Shown here piece by piece: positions 42,202 to 50,992 of a DNA stretch of 64,000 nucleotides (position 1 is the stretch's first letter; every line of letters starts with the position of its first letter). Both the position numbers and the translations under genes were made by a program. Origin of the DNA: Bog-756 sp963699345 (GTDB lineage: Bacteria > Actinomycetota > Acidimicrobiia > Acidimicrobiales > RAAP-2); assembly GCA_963699345.1 (NCBI GenBank), contig CAVOTL010000007.1, positions 806,001-870,000 of the forward strand. Reading direction: 5' to 3'. Under the pieces are notes generated by a model, which saw only the letters and a list, made by a program, of their open reading frames with translations, did not search any database and had not been told where the DNA came from.

Positions 42202-42702
42202 GTGACCGAGCCGCTGTCGACCCAGAGCCGTTCCCCACGACGAACCTCCGGGCCGTCCACCTCGACGGCCGGCGAGTCGGCACACTCCCTCGGCACCGTC
42301 GTGGGCGCCAGCGCACCGGCCGCACCGGACCGGGGCCGGAAGGTGGTCGACTCGTCGGGTGACCGTGTGCAGGAGGCGCTCGACGGGGCGACCGAAAAGG
42401 CCCAGCAGGCCAAGGACGTTGCGGCGGACGAGGCCCGGGACGCCGCCGGGGCGGCGGTGCAGCGAGCCCAGGACGCGGTCGCCGACATCGGCGGGCGCGC
42501 CCGGGACCGGGTGGACGACGCGGGGGCCCGAGCCCATGAGACCCTCGGTGACATCGGCGACCAGGTCGCCGACCTCCAGCAGGCGGCCACACCGGTGGCC
42601 CGTGGGGCGATGGACCGGATCCGGCGGAATCCGGCGGCGCTGGTGATCGCCCTGGTCGTCCTCGCGGTCCTCCTCCGCCGGATCGCCGGGCGTCGACGGT
42701 GA
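42202..42702 (+). CDS. Helical, membrane-anchored low-complexity protein
   Basis: A 166-residue protein. After a Ser/Thr/Pro-rich start, residues 50-135 are an Ala/Asp/Gln/Arg-rich amphipathic helix (ATEKAQQAKDVAADEARDAA) resembling late-embryogenesis-abundant or apolipoprotein-like repeats. The C-terminus has one membrane helix, NPAALVIALVVLAVLL, and a basic tail. No family assigned. The GTG start is preceded by GAGAGGAG. A stress or envelope role is only a guess from composition. Confidence 0.7.
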   Translation: MTEPLSTQSRSPRRTSGPSTSTAGESAHSLGTVVGASAPAAPDRGRKVVDSSGDRVQEALDGATEKAQQAKDVAADEARDAAGAAVQRAQDAVADIGGRARDRVDDAGARAHETLGDIGDQVADLQQAATPVARGAMDRIRRNPAALVIALVVLAVLLRRIAGRRR

Positions 42703-42721
42703 TCGCCGGGCCCCTCGGGTG

Positions 42722-44229
42722 CTACCGGAGCCACCTCATGACCGATCTCCGGTCCAGACGGTGCCACCGGTGCTCCCAGTGGCTGCGGGCGTCCGCCCGC
42801 CGCCGCACCTCCCCGGCCACCAACTGACCGGCGGCGAAGGCGGCGACCGGCGGTCCGCCCCGGCCCACCGGTCCAGCCACCGACGCGCCGCCACTGCGTC
42901 CTGGTGGGCGCCCAACGCGGTCTGCAGTCGCTTGGCGCGACGTGCCGTACGGGATGCCGGCGGGCCGATCACCGGCGCGGCCAGCTCCGCGGCGTACCGC
43001 AGCTGTTTGGCGCCGATGCGCACCTTGTGCAGGCGATGGTCCGAGGGGTCCTTCCGGGCCCGGCGGACCTGGTGGCGCACCGCCGTCCACGCCGTCGCCA
43101 CGAGATCCGCCAGGAGGTCCTCCGCCGGCACGCCGGCCACCGCGGGATCGGCGATCGGTGGTCGGGTCGATGCCGCGTGCAGTCGGTCGAGGAGCGCCAG
43201 ATACCGGCGACCGTCCACGACGACCTCCAGGGCCCGCGCCGCCTCGATCCGCTCCGTCCGGAGGGCGGCCAGCAGGACGGCCACCCCTTCCACGTTCACC
43301 GTGCCCGAGGACCGCTGCCGGTCCAGGCGGTCGGCCAGGACGTCGATATCCCGGATCCGTCCGAGCGCACCCCCCAGCCACCGGAGGTCGTCGCTGACGT
43401 GACCGGTCCACACCGGGTCGAGCAGCGACGACAGCGTACGGATGTCCGAACGCAGGCGTCGCGCCGCCACCCTCCCGCGGTGGACCGCCTCCGCCGGTGG
43501 ATCGCCCGGATGGAGGCGCCACTGGAGGTCGTTGTCCAACATCCGGGCCAGGGACCCGCCCAGGGCCGTCCGGACCACGTCACCGATCGTGGGTGCCGGC
43601 CCGTCGGCGTCCGCCCGGTGACGGGTCGGGCCGGTCGGAGTGCCGAGCGCGCGCTCGAGCTTCGGTGTCGACGCACCCGGTCGGGCGCCGGCTCCCACCA
43701 GTCGATCGAGCACCACCCGGGTCCGGTCGTCCCACGACGGCACCTCGAGTTCCACCTCCCGGAAGCGGAACCCGTCCCGGCTCCCTCCGTGGACCGTCAC
43801 CAAGTCGTCGTCGACCTCGCCGACCGGGTTCCCGTCCGGGTCGAGCAGGCGGACCCGGTGCCGAAGGCACTCCAACTCGGCGACCACCCGCAGCAGCTCG
43901 GACCGCACGACCCCCCGGAGGAGTCGGCTCACCTCGGCGGGGATCGATTCGAGGGGCCCGTCCCAGTTGTGCTCGGTGCGCTCGGTGCCCGTGGCCGGGT
44001 CGCCGTGGGGAAGCTTCAGGGTCCAGGTGCCCGGACCCTCCGTCTCACCGCGGCGGTGGCGCAGGGTGACACCCCGCTCCCACAGTCGGAGGTCCGGGGT
44101 GTCCAGATAACTGGACCACAGTTCGAGCGGCTCTAGTAGTCGGGTCCGTCCCACCACCGGTCGGAGGTCGGGGAGTGCGAACCCGGCATCGGCATCGAGC
44201 TTCGCCTCCCGTTCGACCGCGACGTCCAT
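42722..44229 (-). CDS. CYTH and CHAD domain-containing protein, frameshifted near the C-terminus
   Basis: Residues 1-200 are a CYTH (triphosphate tunnel) domain with the EREAK signature at the very start and LRHRRGETEG, TWTLKLPHG. From about 230 onward is a CHAD domain of His/Arg-rich helices (AVHRGRVAARRLRSDIRTL, LHKVRIGAKQLRYAAELAAP) that in other proteins binds polyphosphate. The expected CHAD C-terminus, AAFAAGQLVAGE, is in a different frame. Restoring one base in the run at 42858-42861 joins them, giving about 502 residues. Without it the main frame continues to 42736 with a non-conserved tail. ATG 44229 fits the CYTH start. Confidence 0.85.
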
Positions 44230-44381
44230 GGGCGTTCGGTACCCCGGTCCACCGCGCCCAATCCCGTGACTCCCTGCCCCGTCCGGGTCGGACCCCACCG
44301 GTCGGTGCCGCACCGCGCGACCCGCGGCGGTCGACCACGATCCCGATGCCTCGCGGCACACGCGGGACGAGTTCGGGTCGG

Positions 44382-44708
44382 TCAGCCACCACTTTCAGGC
44401 CACTGGCCGGTGAGCCGGGCCACTCCGGTGGCCTCGGCCCGGCGCAGGGAGGCCCGGACCACGGCGAACAACGCGCCTTCGAGCGCGGCGGCGAGGAGCA
44501 CCGACGACCAGCCGGCATCCTCGTCGGTCGGCTCGGGCTTTCCGTCGTCACTAGTCGCCACCGACCACACCTGCCGGAACAGCGACCGGGCGATGATCCC
44601 GCCCAGAACACCGACACCGAGCGATCCGAGGCGGTAGAGCCGACGACCCCCGGGCGACAGGGATCCTCGACGGACACCCGTCGAGGTCCCGACCTCCGAA
44701 GGGCTCAC
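44382..44708 (-). CDS. DUF4235 domain-containing protein
   Basis: A 108-residue protein with two weak membrane helices (LYRLGSLGVGVLGGIIARSLF and SSVLLAAALEGALFAVVRAS) separated by an acidic loop, the layout of the actinobacterial DUF4235 family, whose role is unknown. The GTG start overlaps the stop of the HAD gene (GTGA), so the two are coupled. It ends 152 bases before the CYTH-CHAD gene on the same strand. Confidence 0.78.
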   Translation of the reverse strand: MSPSEVGTSTGVRRGSLSPGGRRLYRLGSLGVGVLGGIIARSLFRQVWSVATSDDGKPEPTDEDAGWSSVLLAAALEGALFAVVRASLRRAEATGVARLTGQWPESGG

Positions 44709-45370
44709 CGGAGGAGCCACCGGACGGGGCTGGTGTGGAGACGGGCCAACAGGTGGGCGGCGTCCCGGTAGACGGCGGCCGCGCCGGCTTCGGTCAGTTC
44801 GTGCCGGCTGAAGCCGCCCGACTCGACGCCGATGCACCCGAGCCCAGCGGCGTCGGCGGCCCGCACGTCCCGCACGCTGTCCCCGACCACGAGGCTCCGC
44901 TCCGGGTCCAGCCCACCGGCCTCCATCGCCACCCGGAAGACGTCGGGGGCCGGCTTCGAGGTGGCCACGCCGTCACTTCCGGTGGTGGCGTCGAGGGCGT
45001 CGTCGACGTCCAGGACCTTCCGGTGGTGAGCGAGCTCGTCCTCCGGCGACGATGTGGCGAGCACCGTCCGCAGCCCGAGATCGTGGCAGGCCCGGACCAG
45101 GTCGGCGGCCCGGGGGAAGGCCTCGGTGTCGTCGATGAGTGCCGCGAACGTGCGCTTCCGGGCGTCGGACGCCGCCGGGCACTCGTGGCCCAGCAGCTCG
45201 GGGACCAGTTGGTCGCCACCCATCCCCGTGAGCCGGTGGATGGCGTTCATCGCCACCCACTCCCCGACGGACCGGAACGCCCGGGACCAGGCCAGGGTGT
45301 GGAGGTAGTTGGTGTCGACCCGCGTGCCGTCGACGTCGAACAGGATGCCGGGCGCCCGGTCAGGTGCCAT
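44705..45370 (-). CDS. HAD family hydrolase (phosphatase-like)
   Basis: A 221-residue haloacid dehalogenase-type hydrolase of the beta-phosphoglucomutase/phosphoglycolate phosphatase type: motif I FDVDGTRVD, motif II LATSSPEDEL, motif III Lys in SKPAPDVF and motif IV VVGDSVRDVRAA. The residue after DGT is Arg instead of the usual Leu/Val. The nucleophile Asp and acid Asp are present, so it should be active. Substrate unknown. The start at ATG 45370 is preferred; ATG 45400 is also in frame. Coupled to DUF4235. Confidence 0.86.
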   Translation of the reverse strand: MAPDRAPGILFDVDGTRVDTNYLHTLAWSRAFRSVGEWVAMNAIHRLTGMGGDQLVPELLGHECPAASDARKRTFAALIDDTEAFPRAADLVRACHDLGLRTVLATSSPEDELAHHRKVLDVDDALDATTGSDGVATSKPAPDVFRVAMEAGGLDPERSLVVGDSVRDVRAADAAGLGCIGVESGGFSRHELTEAGAAAVYRDAAHLLARLHTSPVRWLLR

Positions 45371-45691
45371 CGGCGTGTCCCGGTCGTGCCCCAGCCCCAT
45401 GTCTTGTGCCGCTCACGTGCTCGCCCCACATCCTCGACGGCGACCGGCGGCCGCCGGCTGGGCTCTGCCCCGAGGGGCGCGTCAGCAAACGTGGCTGATC
45501 TCCGGCATTCGCTCCCGGTCCGCGAACCTCGCAGACGGTTCGGCTGTCCTGGGAGGCCGTGGGCGCAGGGCGCGACGCCCGGGGTTACTGCCGACCGAAA
45601 GGTCCGTGCCCGGCCGGCACGGTCAGGAGACCGATCGAAAGGTCAGTGCCCGGCCGGCACGGTCAGGAGACCGATCGGCCCGATCAGGAGA
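45371..45691. other. 321-base intergenic region with a 40-bp duplication
   Basis: No convincing gene. It holds the region upstream of the HAD gene and the 3' side of the secreted Ig-like gene, with the 40-bp direct repeat at 45597-45676. Confidence 0.6.
45597..45676. repeat. 40-bp direct duplication with internal dyad
   Basis: Two 40-base copies differing at one position, each containing GTGCC-CGGCC-GGCAC, a 5-base stem hairpin. It starts just after the stop of the secreted Ig-like gene, so the copies could be tandem 3' hairpins. Confidence 0.8.
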
Positions 45692-46474
45692 TCAGTGGCG
45701 GGCGAAGCCGACGCGTGCCGTGGAAACCTGAAGGAAGCTCCCGTTCCCTCCGTACGAAGCCGAGAAGGACCAACGCGTCTTCGGGTGCTTGTCGGCGGTG
45801 GTCGCCGTCGGGACGACCAGCCATCCCGCCGGCAGCACACAGGTCGCCTGACCGTTGACGAGCGGCTGGGTGTTGTTGGCGGTGGGTGTCGGGTTCGTCC
45901 CGGCGCAGTAGGGCTTCACACCCTTGGCGGAGTACGCCGCCGCCACCGCGAAGGTCACGTTGCCGGTCACCGCGGCGCTCCCGGGGCCGGACTTGACGGT
46001 GGCCACGATGGTGGTGGCCGATTCGCTCGTCGGCTTCGCGTACTTGAGCGTCATGCTGCTGGTGGCCGGGTCGACGGTATAGGAGATGGATTCCGTCACC
46101 GGGGCGAAGTTGGCGTCGCCGTTGTAGGTGGCGGTCACCTGGTAGGGAGACGCCGCCGCCAGGAGGATGGCCTTGTCCACCTTGCACAGGGAGATGCCGG
46201 CGCTGCCGAACTTGTTGGTGGAGGTGCACGACACCGAACTGTTGTCGCTGCCGGTGATCGTCCACGTCACGGTCCCGGAGATCCCGGTCTTGCCGACCTT
46301 GTTCGGGGTGACGGTCGCCTTGAACGTGGCCAGCCGACCGCTGACCAGTGTCGGCTGCTTCGGCGTGATCACCATGGACGTCGTGGTACCGGACCCGTCG
46401 GCGAAGGCAGGAGTGGCCACACACACCCCTGTCACCACGATGACCAGACAGGCCGCCCTCAGCAGATTCTTCAC
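45692..46474 (-). CDS. Secreted Ig-like domain protein
   Basis: About 260 residues. The N-terminus KNLLRAACLVIVVTGVCVATPAFA is a signal peptide with a likely Ala-x-Ala cleavage site. The mature part resembles bacterial Ig-like repeats (TLVSGRLATFKATVTP and QVTATYNGDANFAP), followed by a less regular third region with two Cys. There is no anchor, so it is probably secreted. The GTG at 46474 was chosen because GAGGGG lies eight bases upstream; GTG 46483 is in frame. Function unknown; surface or adhesion roles are usual for such domains. Confidence 0.78.
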   Translation of the reverse strand: MKNLLRAACLVIVVTGVCVATPAFADGSGTTTSMVITPKQPTLVSGRLATFKATVTPNKVGKTGISGTVTWTITGSDNSSVSCTSTNKFGSAGISLCKVDKAILLAAASPYQVTATYNGDANFAPVTESISYTVDPATSSMTLKYAKPTSESATTIVATVKSGPGSAAVTGNVTFAVAAAYSAKGVKPYCAGTNPTPTANNTQPLVNGQATCVLPAGWLVVPTATTADKHPKTRWSFSASYGGNGSFLQVSTARVGFARH

Positions 46475-46540
46475 AACAGTCACCCCTCGGTATTCAGCGC
46501 TCGTTCAAGACACCAGGTGTATCCGCCTGGGAACGCCGTG

Positions 46541-46569
46541 ATCTTTGCCCCTTCGGGGCCAGGTGTCAA
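46541..46569 (-). promoter_or_regulatory. Promoter candidate for the secreted Ig-like gene with a hairpin in the spacer
   Basis: On the minus strand TTGACA (46569-46564, consensus -35), a 17-base spacer and AAAGAT (46546-46541). The spacer contains GCCCC-GAA-GGGGC, a perfect 5-base dyad. The leader to the GTG would be about 60 bases. Confidence 0.45.
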
Positions 46570-46706
46570 CTATCGGTTGCAGGGGTCAGGACCCGCTGCG
46601 CAGGGGGCCTTGCGTGTGCGAACGAATTCCCTGCTCACAGCCCCCGTTGCCGGGTGGAACCCCCGCGGTGTCGCGGGGTGGTCCCACGGGGCTGGCGGGC
46701 AGGCGG

Positions 46707-47660
46707 TCACCGGGGGGTGAGACCCCAGGCGCCCGTCCACCGGGCGCCGGGTCGGAGCACCGTCACGTCGGTTCCGGTGCGGAACGCGTCCGGCGGGCAC
46801 GTCATGGGCTCGACGGCCACCGCCGTGCGTCGTGCCGCCGGCTCCAAGGTGTCCCCGGTGTAGATCATGACGTAGCCGAAGCGGTCGTCCGCCCACAGCG
46901 TCACCCCCTCCGCCCCGTCCGGATGGTCGAGGTCGACCCGGAACCGTCCGTCGGCGTCCCGGTCGAGGTCGCAGTACGCGGTGTCGAGTCGGGTGACCCC
47001 CACCAGTCGGCCGCCGTTGAAGTCGAACTCGCTGCCGACCACCGACATCGATCCGGTCGGCCGGCCGCGTTCGTCGGTGACCAGTCGGCGCTGGGCGGGC
47101 AACCGCAGCCGGGCCTGGTCGACGCGGCTGGTACCGACGGTCAGGTAGGGATGGAATCCGAGCCCGAAGGGAAGGTCGGCCTCACCGATGTTCTCGGCGT
47201 CCGTGGTGACCGTCAGTCCGTCGCGTCCCAGGCGGTACTCGACCCCGAGGCGCAGTGCGAAGGGGTAGGCGGGCGACGGCCGCAGGTCGCATCGGAGGCC
47301 GACCAGGTTCTGGGCCCGTCCCGTCATCCGCCAGGGCAACCATCGCACCAGGCCGTGGATCGCGTTCCACGACTCGATCTCGTTGATCGGCGCCTGCGCC
47401 GACACGTCGCCGAATCGGTAGGCACCGTCACCGAGCCGGTTGGGCCACGGGGCGAGGACCTGGCCCCGGCCGCCGTGACTCCACTGGTCGGGCCCGAACC
47501 CCTCGACGACCGGGCGGTCCGACACGGTGAAGGACCGCAGGGTGGCGCCGATCTCGGTGATGATCGCCCGCTGGTGGCCGTGACCGATGACCCACTGGTC
47601 GCCCGTGGAGACGGTGGTCTCGGCCGGACGTTGGTCGGGAGGCGGACTGGGTGCGTGCAT
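46707..47660 (-). CDS. Aldose 1-epimerase family protein
   Basis: A 317-residue protein with the galactose mutarotase-like fold: EIGATLRSFTV near the start, LAPWPNRLGDGAYRFGD with the conserved N-R, NAIHGLVRWLPW with the catalytic-type His, GLGFHPYL with the second His, and VAVEPMTCPPDAF. The usual catalytic Glu near the C-terminus is plausibly the Glu in VEPMTCPPDAF. It would interconvert sugar anomers; the sugar is unknown. The ATG is preceded by GAGGAA. It is divergent from surE. Confidence 0.88.
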   Translation of the reverse strand: MHAPSPPPDQRPAETTVSTGDQWVIGHGHQRAIITEIGATLRSFTVSDRPVVEGFGPDQWSHGGRGQVLAPWPNRLGDGAYRFGDVSAQAPINEIESWNAIHGLVRWLPWRMTGRAQNLVGLRCDLRPSPAYPFALRLGVEYRLGRDGLTVTTDAENIGEADLPFGLGFHPYLTVGTSRVDQARLRLPAQRRLVTDERGRPTGSMSVVGSEFDFNGGRLVGVTRLDTAYCDLDRDADGRFRVDLDHPDGAEGVTLWADDRFGYVMIYTGDTLEPAARRTAVAVEPMTCPPDAFRTGTDVTVLRPGARWTGAWGLTPR

Positions 47661-47910
47661 GGAGTTCCTCGGGGGCTCGGCCACGGGCCGTCCGTGACCC
47701 GCCCCATCGGGGCGGTGCGTCGTCGTCGGGCGGGTGGCGGTCCCCGTCGCCGGGAACGGACCACGGGCTCCGGGCAGCGCCGTGCTGCCGACGTCGAACG
47801 GTATGGTAGGCGACGAGGCCGCACCGGCCCGCCGAGACCCTGTCGCGACGAGCTCACACCGCTGCCGGCGGGGTCCGTCCACGGCCACCGACGAACGGAC
47901 CCCCTCCGAC

Positions 47911-48756
47911 ATGCGCATCCTGATCACCAACGACGACGGCGTGTTCGCCCCCGGGATCGCCGAGCTGGCCAGAGGGCTCCATGCCGCGTTCGGCGACGAA
48001 CACGAACTCCTCGTGGTGGCCCCGTTGACGGACCACAGCGGTGCGAGCGCCGCCGTCGGGCCCGTCTACGAGCGGGAGTCCATCCCCTATGAACACGTCG
48101 ACATCCCGGGATTGGCCGATGTACCCACCTACGGGATCGACGGGTCGCCGGCACTCTCGGTGATCCTGGGCTGCATCGAGGGGTTCGGCCCGGCACCCGA
48201 CATGATCGTCTCGGGCATCAATCACGGGATCAACACCGGGAGGTCCGCGCTCCACTCCGGCACGGTGGGCGCGGCGCTGACCGGTGCGCAGTTCGGCGTA
48301 CGGGGTCTGGCCGTCTCCATCGCCTGGGCGAACGAGCCCGACTCCTGGGGGACCGCCGTCGGACTGGCCCGGGGGATCGTCCCGGTCCTGGCCGACTCCG
48401 CACCCGGCACCGTGCTCAACCTCAATGTTCCGGCCGTCGGGCCCTCGGACCTCAAGGGGCTCCGCCATGGCACCCTCGGACGCATGGGTCTGATCCGGGC
48501 GGTGCGTCCCGAGCACACCCCGATGCCCGTCGACGGACCCGCCGTCGACCGCACCGGCGGAGCCATCGTGCTGGCGCTGCGGGGCGCGGAGGGCGGCGAT
48601 CCCGGTCAGGAGCGGGCCGAACTCGAGCCCGGCTCGGATGCGGCCCTGGTCGAGGAGGGATGGGCGACGGTCACCGCCCTGGTGGGCGTACGCGAAAACA
48701 CCTCCGATGCCGGGGTGGCCGCGCTGACCTCGGCCCTGGCCACCCACCCGGACTGA
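47911..48756 (+). CDS. surE: 5'/3'-nucleotidase SurE
   Basis: A 281-residue metal-dependent nucleotidase acting on nucleoside monophosphates. The metal motif MRILITNDDGVFAPG is at the very N-terminus, DHSGASAAV supplies the Ser, and VSGINHGINTGRSALHSGTVGAA is the conserved Asn loop. ATG 47911 places that motif where SurE proteins normally start; the frame stays open upstream to 47734, but that part is not SurE-like. A TATGGT hexamer at 47802-47807 could be a -10 with a leader of about 100 bases. Confidence 0.9.
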   Translation: MRILITNDDGVFAPGIAELARGLHAAFGDEHELLVVAPLTDHSGASAAVGPVYERESIPYEHVDIPGLADVPTYGIDGSPALSVILGCIEGFGPAPDMIVSGINHGINTGRSALHSGTVGAALTGAQFGVRGLAVSIAWANEPDSWGTAVGLARGIVPVLADSAPGTVLNLNVPAVGPSDLKGLRHGTLGRMGLIRAVRPEHTPMPVDGPAVDRTGGAIVLALRGAEGGDPGQERAELEPGSDAALVEEGWATVTALVGVRENTSDAGVAALTSALATHPD

Positions 48757-48791
48757 TCGGGCGGCCAGGTCTCCGTAGGGGTCACGGCCGA

Positions 48792-50033
48792 TCAGTCGAC
48801 GGGACCACCGAGTTCCTCCTCCAGCCAGTCGTAGGTCACCTGGGCGGACAGTCGCAGGTTGTCCGACTGGCAGTGCGCGGAGGCACCGTCGGACGGCCGG
48901 AACACCCGCGAGGTCACGGGTCCGGTGACATCGGCCACCAGCGCGTCGAACTGCGCTCTCGGCTCCTCTCCCTCCCTCTCTCCCACGAGGGCCAGGACGG
49001 GACACGAGATGGCAGCGGCCAGGTCGCCGAGCCGGTAGGCGCCCATGGCGTCCCGCCAGGCATGGAAGGACGGCACGCCGAACCGGGTGCAGATCGCCTC
49101 GATCCCCCACTGCATCTGCCTCGGCATGAGGTCCTCCGGCACTCCCGTGACGTCCTCGGGGCGGATGTCGCGCGACATCCGGTAGACGTCGGTGCCGACC
49201 CACGCCTCCATGTAGCGGCCCATGTCGACCACCGGCGGGTTGGCCACCAGGGCGCCGACGCGGAGGTCGGTGGCGGCCGACCGGGCGGCGAAATACGACC
49301 CGAAGCTCTGGCCGGCCAGCGCTACCCGGTCCGCGTCGACGTCGGGCAGTCCGATCACGGTGTCGAGCACGGCGGCCAGCGGCACCTCGTAGTCCGGACG
49401 GAAGGTGAAGTCCGGGTTCGTACGCATGCAGCCGAGCTGGCCCGGTCCATCGAAGACGACGACGTTCCACCCCCGTTCCGCCCCGGGGACCCCCAGCTGG
49501 AAGAAGAGCTCCTCGGCGCTGGAGTCGAAGCCCCCGACACCGATCACCGTGGGACGGGGGATCGAGCCCGCCCGGGCCGGCCGGACCAGGTAGCCCGGCA
49601 GGGTGCCGCCTTGGAACGGCACCTCCAGGCGCTCGACCGGAGGATCGAGCAGGGCGGCGGCGTCCGAGAAACAGGCCTGACTGCGCGCTCCCGCCTCGCC
49701 CGCGCCTCCCGAGGACGAGCCGGCGTAGTACTCCGCGGTGCGGTAGTACGTGGACGCCCGCAGGAGGTGGTCGCGACCGCTCACCCGGCGGCCGCCCTCC
49801 AGGCAACCACGTCCCTGGGCCTCCACCCGCTGGGCGAGTCGTTCGAACGCCCGGGTCCAGCTGGTCGGGCTGCCGTCGGCGATCTCGGCCACGACCGCCA
49901 GGCACTCCCCCACCGTCGACCCGCCGTAGTCGGCGACCCCCAGCGCCCGGATGAGCTGGTAGTCGAACTCGTCGTCCCGGAACCCTTCGACCCGGACGGC
50001 ACTTCGGACGACATCGGAGTCTTCGAAGGACAC
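48792..50033 (-). CDS. Alpha/beta hydrolase (DHPON-hydrolase / FrsA-like)
   Basis: A 413-residue hydrolase with a helical N-terminal 130 residues and an alpha/beta core: PTVIGVGGFDSSAEELFF, WNVVVFDGPGQ, nucleophile elbow LAGQSFGSYFA, acid region CPVLALVGERE and a His in SDGASAHCQSDN. This two-domain form resembles 2,6-dihydropseudooxynicotine hydrolase and related C-C or ester hydrolases. The substrate cannot be stated. The GTG start has AGGAAGAGAG upstream. Confidence 0.82.
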   Translation of the reverse strand: MSFEDSDVVRSAVRVEGFRDDEFDYQLIRALGVADYGGSTVGECLAVVAEIADGSPTSWTRAFERLAQRVEAQGRGCLEGGRRVSGRDHLLRASTYYRTAEYYAGSSSGGAGEAGARSQACFSDAAALLDPPVERLEVPFQGGTLPGYLVRPARAGSIPRPTVIGVGGFDSSAEELFFQLGVPGAERGWNVVVFDGPGQLGCMRTNPDFTFRPDYEVPLAAVLDTVIGLPDVDADRVALAGQSFGSYFAARSAATDLRVGALVANPPVVDMGRYMEAWVGTDVYRMSRDIRPEDVTGVPEDLMPRQMQWGIEAICTRFGVPSFHAWRDAMGAYRLGDLAAAISCPVLALVGEREGEEPRAQFDALVADVTGPVTSRVFRPSDGASAHCQSDNLRLSAQVTYDWLEEELGGPVD

Positions 50034-50102
50034 GGCGCTCTCTTCCTCGGGTCGGTCCGGTCGACCGGACCGGCGTCGGGGTCATTGTGCCCGATCGCGG
50101 CC

Positions 50103-50113
50103 TACCCTGTGGC
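50103..50113 (+). promoter_or_regulatory. Putative leaderless promoter (-10) of the carbon-nitrogen hydrolase gene
   Basis: TACCCT at 50103-50108, five bases, then ATG 50114. Confidence 0.42.
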
Positions 50114-50992
50114 ATGCGTGTCGCCGCCATCCAGACGACGGCCGGACCGGACCGGGCCGCCAACCTGGCGGCGGCGGGCCGACTCGTGGAGTCCGCGGCG
50201 GCGGACGGCGCCACCCTCGTCGTACTCCCCGAGTACTTCTCGGTCGCCGGGACCCCCGCCGTGCTCCGGGACCGGGCCGAGCCGCTCGACGGTCCGACCA
50301 TGACCTGGGCGTCGGACACCGCGGCACGGCTCGGCGTACACCTGGTCGCCGGCAGCTTTCCCGAACGGACGGACGCCCCCGACGGTCGGCTGGCCAACAC
50401 CAGCTGCCTGGTCGGGCCCGACGGCACCACGCTGGCCGTCTACCGCAAGATCCACCTCTTCGACGTCGCCCTCCGGGGCGTGGCGTTCCGCGAGTCGGAC
50501 ACCATCGCGCCGGGGTCGGACGTCGTGGCGACGCCGATCGACGTGTCCCCGGCGCCGACAGGCGACGGCGCGCCGGTGGTGGTCGGCCTCACCCTCTGCT
50601 ACGACGTGCGCTTCCCCGAGCTCTACCGGATGCTCGCCCTCGCCGGAGCCACCGTCGTCACCGTTCCGGCCGCGTTCACCGCGACGACCGGTCCGGCGCA
50701 TTGGGAGCTCCTCCTGCGGGCCCGGGCCGTCGAGGACCAGGTCTTCGTGGTGGGTGCCGCCCAGGTGGGCGACCTCCCGCCCGGCATGCCCGCCTGTCAC
50801 GGACACTCGATGGTGGTCGATCCGTGGGGCACCGTGCTCGCCGAACGCCTCGATCCGACACCGGGCATTGTCGCGGCCGACCTCGACTTCGACCACCTGG
50901 CCGACGTGCGTCGACGACTGCCGGTGCTGGCGAACCGCCAGCCCGGGGCCTACGTTGGACTGCATGGGAACGACAGGGGCATCGCCGTCTAA
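50114..50992 (+). CDS. Carbon-nitrogen hydrolase (nitrilase superfamily, Nit1/omega-amidase type)
   Basis: A 292-residue amidase with the catalytic triad Glu40 (LVVLPEYF), Lys112 (VYRKIHLFD) and Cys162 (LTLCYDVRFPELYR). The R-K-I-H-L-F-D stretch and CYDxRFPELYR are typical of the Nit1/omega-amidase branch that hydrolyses deaminated glutathione or alpha-ketoglutaramate. ATG 50114 has TACCCT five bases upstream. The next gene starts within its last 29 bases. Confidence 0.9.
   Translation: MRVAAIQTTAGPDRAANLAAAGRLVESAAADGATLVVLPEYFSVAGTPAVLRDRAEPLDGPTMTWASDTAARLGVHLVAGSFPERTDAPDGRLANTSCLVGPDGTTLAVYRKIHLFDVALRGVAFRESDTIAPGSDVVATPIDVSPAPTGDGAPVVVGLTLCYDVRFPELYRMLALAGATVVTVPAAFTATTGPAHWELLLRARAVEDQVFVVGAAQVGDLPPGMPACHGHSMVVDPWGTVLAERLDPTPGIVAADLDFDHLADVRRRLPVLANRQPGAYVGLHGNDRGIAV

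Noticed and set aside
45597..45676. Two-unit repeat considered as a CRISPR array
   Set aside because: Only two near-identical direct copies with no unique spacers between them and no cas genes.
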